Positions 61,224-64,000 of a stretch of 64,000 nucleotides of DNA are shown here, one piece after another. The first letter of the stretch is position 1. The number at the start of each line of letters is the position of its first letter. The stretch comes from Pelomonas margarita (GTDB lineage: Bacteria > Pseudomonadota > Gammaproteobacteria > Burkholderiales > Burkholderiaceae_C). The notes beneath the pieces are model-generated. The model saw only the letters and a list, made by a program, of their open reading frames with translations, was not told the origin of the DNA and made no database searches. Location of the stretch: NCBI RefSeq assembly GCF_043555875.1, contig NZ_JBIGHW010000001.1, positions 741,357 through 805,356 on the forward strand, in the 5' to 3' direction. The position numbers and the translations under genes were made by a program.

Positions 61224-62051
61224 ATGAGCAGCACGATGTTGAGCCGGCGCGTGTGCATGGCCTGGCTGGGAACTTGGGCCGCGCCGGTGCTGGCAATGGA
61301 GCCGCTGCTGGCGAAGAGCGCACCGACGAGCATTGACCCGAGACCCTACCTGGTCAGCGAGAAGCTGGACGGCGTCCGCGCGCTGTGGGACGGCACGATG
61401 CTGCGCTTTCGCAGCGGCCGCGTGGTGGCCGTGCCGGCCTGGTTCCTGGCCGCGCTGCCGAAGACGCCGCTGGACGGCGAGCTGTGGATGGGGCGGCGCC
61501 GCTTCGATGTGCTGTCAGGCGCGGTACGGCGAGCCGAGCCGGTGGACGCAGAATGGCGCCTCATTCGATTTCACGTGTTCGAGCTGCCGGCGGGCGAGGG
61601 CACGTTCGAGCAGCGGGCCGACAAGCTCAAGACATTGGCGAGCGACATCGTCGTGCCGGTCGAGCAGCAGCGTTTCACGTCGAATGCCGAGCTGCGGGCG
61701 AAGCTGAAGCAGGTGGTTGATGCAGGCGGTGAAGGCTTGATGCTGCACCGTGCCGACGCGCCCGTGGCGTCGGGCCGCAGCGACCTGCTGCTGAAGCTCA
61801 AGCCGCTGGCGGACGCCGAAGCCGTCGTCGTCGGCCATGAATCTGGCAAGGGGCGGTTTGCCGGCCAGCTCGGTGCGCTGGAGCTTCAGACGCCCGAAGG
61901 CGTGCGCTTCAAGCTGGGCACCGGCTTTAGCGATGCCCAGCGGCGTGACCCGCCCGCCATCGGCACGACGGTCACTTATCGCTATCGGGATGTGACGCCA
62001 ACAGGGAAGCCGCGCTTCGCGAGCTTTGTGCGGGTGGCGGACGAGTTCTAG
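61224..62051 (+). CDS. ATP-dependent DNA ligase, LigE type (predicted periplasmic)
   Basis: 275 aa from the ATG at 61224, six bases after GGGAGG; an ATG at 61218 abuts that site and is less likely. A signal-like N-terminus (LSRRVCMAWLGTWAAPVLA) precedes the minimal ligase: adenylation motif SEKLDGVRALWDG with nucleophile Lys, LDGELW, GGEGLMLHR, LLKLKP and a C-terminal OB fold. Lacks any accessory domain, as LigE does. LigE enzymes are proposed to act in the periplasm, in DNA uptake or matrix DNA. 73 bases after murB. Confidence 0.88.
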   Translation: MSSTMLSRRVCMAWLGTWAAPVLAMEPLLAKSAPTSIDPRPYLVSEKLDGVRALWDGTMLRFRSGRVVAVPAWFLAALPKTPLDGELWMGRRRFDVLSGAVRRAEPVDAEWRLIRFHVFELPAGEGTFEQRADKLKTLASDIVVPVEQQRFTSNAELRAKLKQVVDAGGEGLMLHRADAPVASGRSDLLLKLKPLADAEAVVVGHESGKGRFAGQLGALELQTPEGVRFKLGTGFSDAQRRDPPAIGTTVTYRYRDVTPTGKPRFASFVRVADEF

Positions 62052-63694
62052 CCGCCGGTAGCGGCGCAGTCGAGCTTTCGGGCTGCGAAGTCCAGCGCCG
62101 GCAGACTATCCAATAGCTTGGCGCCAGGCGTGACCGCATCCTTGACGGCTTTGGCCAGCTTGGTCGGGTCGATGGTGGCGGCATCGAGGCCCTGGAGTGC
62201 GTCGAATTGGTTTGCAGCGAGCGCCGCTTTGACCGGCTGGCGCCAGATCTCCAGCGCCTTGCCCCTGTCTTCGAGCCAGGGCTTGTAGCCTGTCCCGACC
62301 ATCACGGTCGCCACGGCAAGGTCCGCTAGGGCCGTGTTCCGCTGGCTGGTGTCGGCGAGGTTGAGGCGGTCCTGTAGCTTCTTCGTGCAGGCCAGTGCCG
62401 CACTGGTGGCAGTGCTGTTCGCCGTGGCGCTCTTCTGCAGAGCATCGAGTGTCTCCTTGAACGCGGTCTTGCTGCCGGCCAGTTCCTTGACGAGGGCCGT
62501 GAGCTTGCCGGTCAGCGCCGGCTTGCTGGGCGTATCGATCTCCTGCTGCAAGCCGCTTATCAGCGCGTCCAGCACGTCACGCTGGGCGCGCACCGCCTCC
62601 AGCGCGGCCTTGGCGGTGCCGGTGACCTGGTCGATGTGCTCGTCGGGGGCGATTTTCGGCACGATGCCGAAGCCCGCCTTGGCGCGCACGCCGGCCTGAC
62701 CCGTGGCTGCCGCGATGGGCACACCCTCGACTCGGAAGCTGCGGATGACGTAATCGTCGGGCGTGGCCTTGCCGGCCTCCGCCTTTGCGATGGTCTGTTG
62801 CATGGCTCGCGCCTGCATGACGTTGTTCAGCGTCACGGCCACCATGCGCATGCCGGGGTTCTCGACCGTCTGGATGGCTTCCTTGGCCTGCTCCAGGCCG
62901 ACGGACAGCGTGCAGGCGCCGTGGTAACGGGCGGCGTCTGCCAGCGCTGCCTGCAGTGTGTACTCGGTTTCGCTGGCGCGGCGTGCCATCATTTCCTCGT
63001 GGATGGCCCTGCGGCGCAGCTCTATGCCCGGCACGATGACATAGCTGGCCAGATTGCCGAGGAAGCCCTGCGAGATCTCGGCCTGCATGCCGCTGCTGAC
63101 GCCGGCGAGGCCGCCAAGGATGCGGGCGTCCTTGAGTCCGCCGACGATGGCCGCCGCACCGCCCAGGATGGTGGTGGCCCAGCCGAAGCCGGTCTGCTGG
63201 TAGGCATCGAAACGGTTCAGGTAGACCTTGTACGCGCTGCACCGTTGGTTGGAGGCGCCGATGAGCCTGTCCTGCACGCGGTTGCGGCGGTCGGCAAAGG
63301 TGCTGCCGTCGTAGCTGTAGAAGGCGTGTTCGGCGAGCGCAAGCGCGCGACGGGACGTGATGTCTGCTTGCGTGTTTGCTTGTGCATCTGCTTTCGCGTC
63401 GTCGACGGAGTTCGTGCTGTCAAAAGCCGATGCGGAGAACAGCTCGGTTGGCTGCTCCTTCGAGTAGGGAGCCTTGAATCTCCTGCCCTCGGGGTCCAGC
63501 AGCGTGACCAGATCCACCATCTCGTAGCGCTCGTTGTCGAACTGTGGATTGGCGCCGAACGTGGTAACCCTGTCCTTGGACCGCATCGAAGCCTCGGGCC
63601 CGACGGTGCCGCAGGCCGACAGGCTGAGGGCAACTGTCAGCAGGACGACATGTTGAGCGAGGCCGAAAAGCGAAGGGGCGTGAGGACTGGACAT
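62048..63694 (-). CDS. Large lipoprotein of unknown function
   Basis: 548 aa from the ATG at 63694, preceded by AGGGAGAG. Lipobox LSAC with Cys28. Long alpha-helical, Ala-rich body with two glycine-rich hydrophobic stretches (GWATTILGGAAAIVGGLKDARILGG; LGNLASYVIVPG) that could be membrane-inserting, and coiled-coil-like segments near residues 370-450. No recognised domain. Its 3' end overlaps the convergent ligase gene by 4 bases. Confidence 0.75.
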   Translation of the reverse strand: MSSPHAPSLFGLAQHVVLLTVALSLSACGTVGPEASMRSKDRVTTFGANPQFDNERYEMVDLVTLLDPEGRRFKAPYSKEQPTELFSASAFDSTNSVDDAKADAQANTQADITSRRALALAEHAFYSYDGSTFADRRNRVQDRLIGASNQRCSAYKVYLNRFDAYQQTGFGWATTILGGAAAIVGGLKDARILGGLAGVSSGMQAEISQGFLGNLASYVIVPGIELRRRAIHEEMMARRASETEYTLQAALADAARYHGACTLSVGLEQAKEAIQTVENPGMRMVAVTLNNVMQARAMQQTIAKAEAGKATPDDYVIRSFRVEGVPIAAATGQAGVRAKAGFGIVPKIAPDEHIDQVTGTAKAALEAVRAQRDVLDALISGLQQEIDTPSKPALTGKLTALVKELAGSKTAFKETLDALQKSATANSTATSAALACTKKLQDRLNLADTSQRNTALADLAVATVMVGTGYKPWLEDRGKALEIWRQPVKAALAANQFDALQGLDAATIDPTKLAKAVKDAVTPGAKLLDSLPALDFAARKLDCAATGG

Positions 63695-63907
63695 GAAACT
63701 CTCCCTGCGGTGACCGACATCGGGGCCGACAGAGAGAGTGTGGTGCGGATTGCGCCGCAGGATGCGGTCGATGGCCCCTGGCACCCTCAAAGCTGAGGAC
63801 TGCCGGAGCCTTGTGGCCTCAGAGCCTGAGAAGCATTTGATCGCTGCCAGCGACTGTTCGGCGCGCAGTTGAGGGGGGATTCAGGACGATTTCTCACTTC
63901 GAGCCTC

Positions 63908-64000
63908 TTATGCAGCCGCCTGGGTCATTGCGGACGCACCTGCGCCCACACCGATCAACTGCGGCGCGATCTTGACCATGCGCATCAGGTTGTGCGCCAG
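63908..64000 (-). mobile_element. Possible transposase C-terminus (truncated by window edge)
   Basis: The last 30 codons of an open frame that enters from beyond the right edge: AHNLMRMVKIAPQLIGVG then an Ala-rich end and TAA. The ending resembles the C-terminal tails of some insertion-sequence transposases, but it is too short for assignment. No terminal inverted repeat can be defined in the 213 bases between it and the lipoprotein gene. Confidence 0.4.

Noticed and set aside
63777..63795. Plus-strand TGGCAC-N-AAGCT resembling a sigma-54 promoter.
   Set aside because: The -12 element lacks the TT of TTGC, and it points towards the 3' end of a minus-strand ORF with no plus-strand gene.

Overview
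The window is a dense, high-GC (by eye well above 65 % G+C) chromosomal segment. Protein families, gene order (ribF-ileS-lspA, rpsP-rimM-trmD-rplS, argD-argF, murJ upstream of hda-pcnB-folK), a PEP-CTERM surface-protein system and a Fis-type RegA response regulator all point to a betaproteobacterium of the order Burkholderiales, probably near Roseateles, Rubrivivax or Leptothrix. The species assignment is inference. No tRNA, rRNA or CRISPR was seen. The only mobile-element trace is a short transposase-like C-terminus at the right edge. No intergenic gap exceeds about 250 bases.

Layout. 1-2.1 kb: 3' part of a RegA-like regulator, a flavin-dependent monooxygenase and a GNAT acetyltransferase. 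2.1-5.1 kb: molybdate operon modB-modA-modC-modE, each gene overlapping the next by 4 bases, preceded by a palindrome that could be the ModE operator. 5.2-6.2 kb: truD. 6.3-14.1 kb: two divergent paralogous lipoprotein pullulanases (about 1,190 and 1,175 aa) sharing a 217-base intergenic region with one operator-like motif per gene; a small PEP-CTERM protein follows the left one. 14.2-18.8 kb: transglutaminase/TPR lipoprotein, YkgJ-type cysteine-cluster protein, cupredoxin-like periplasmic protein, and a kinase-universal-stress fusion co-transcribed with a metallophosphoesterase. 18.9-23.1 kb: argF, argD, a DUF3579 protein, an alpha/beta hydrolase and rpsT. 23.2-31.1 kb: murJ, a SirB1-like protein, hda, a HAD phosphatase, pcnB, folK, a DUF486 membrane protein, and a DUF47-Pit phosphate uptake pair. 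31.1-35.1 kb: TM2 protein and acetyltransferase, then the rpsP-rimM-trmD-rplS operon and a CoA-type Nudix hydrolase.

35.1-38.5 kb: late cobalamin genes (CobD/CbiB-like, cobT, cobS, a CobC-like phosphatase). 38.5-46.3 kb: S9 peptidase lipoprotein, Tim44-like protein, SDR, RluA-type pseudouridine synthase, EamA transporter, quinone oxidoreductase and a PAS sensor kinase. 46.4-54.7 kb, all minus strand: two acyl-CoA dehydrogenases, rsuA, ribF, ileS, lspA and a DUF2189 membrane protein. 54.9-60.0 kb: a PEP-CTERM protein with an excellent sigma-54 promoter, a PrsT-type TPR protein, a retropepsin-like protease and a YajQ protein. 60.1-63.7 kb: murB, a probable periplasmic ATP-dependent DNA ligase (LigE type) and a large lipoprotein of unknown function.

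Most of the window is core metabolism and translation. The distinctive parts are the surface alpha-glucan machinery, the exosortase-related locus under an apparent RpoN promoter with no exosortase gene in view, the kinase-USP/phosphoesterase pair, and RNA structures in ribosomal-protein leaders and trailers.
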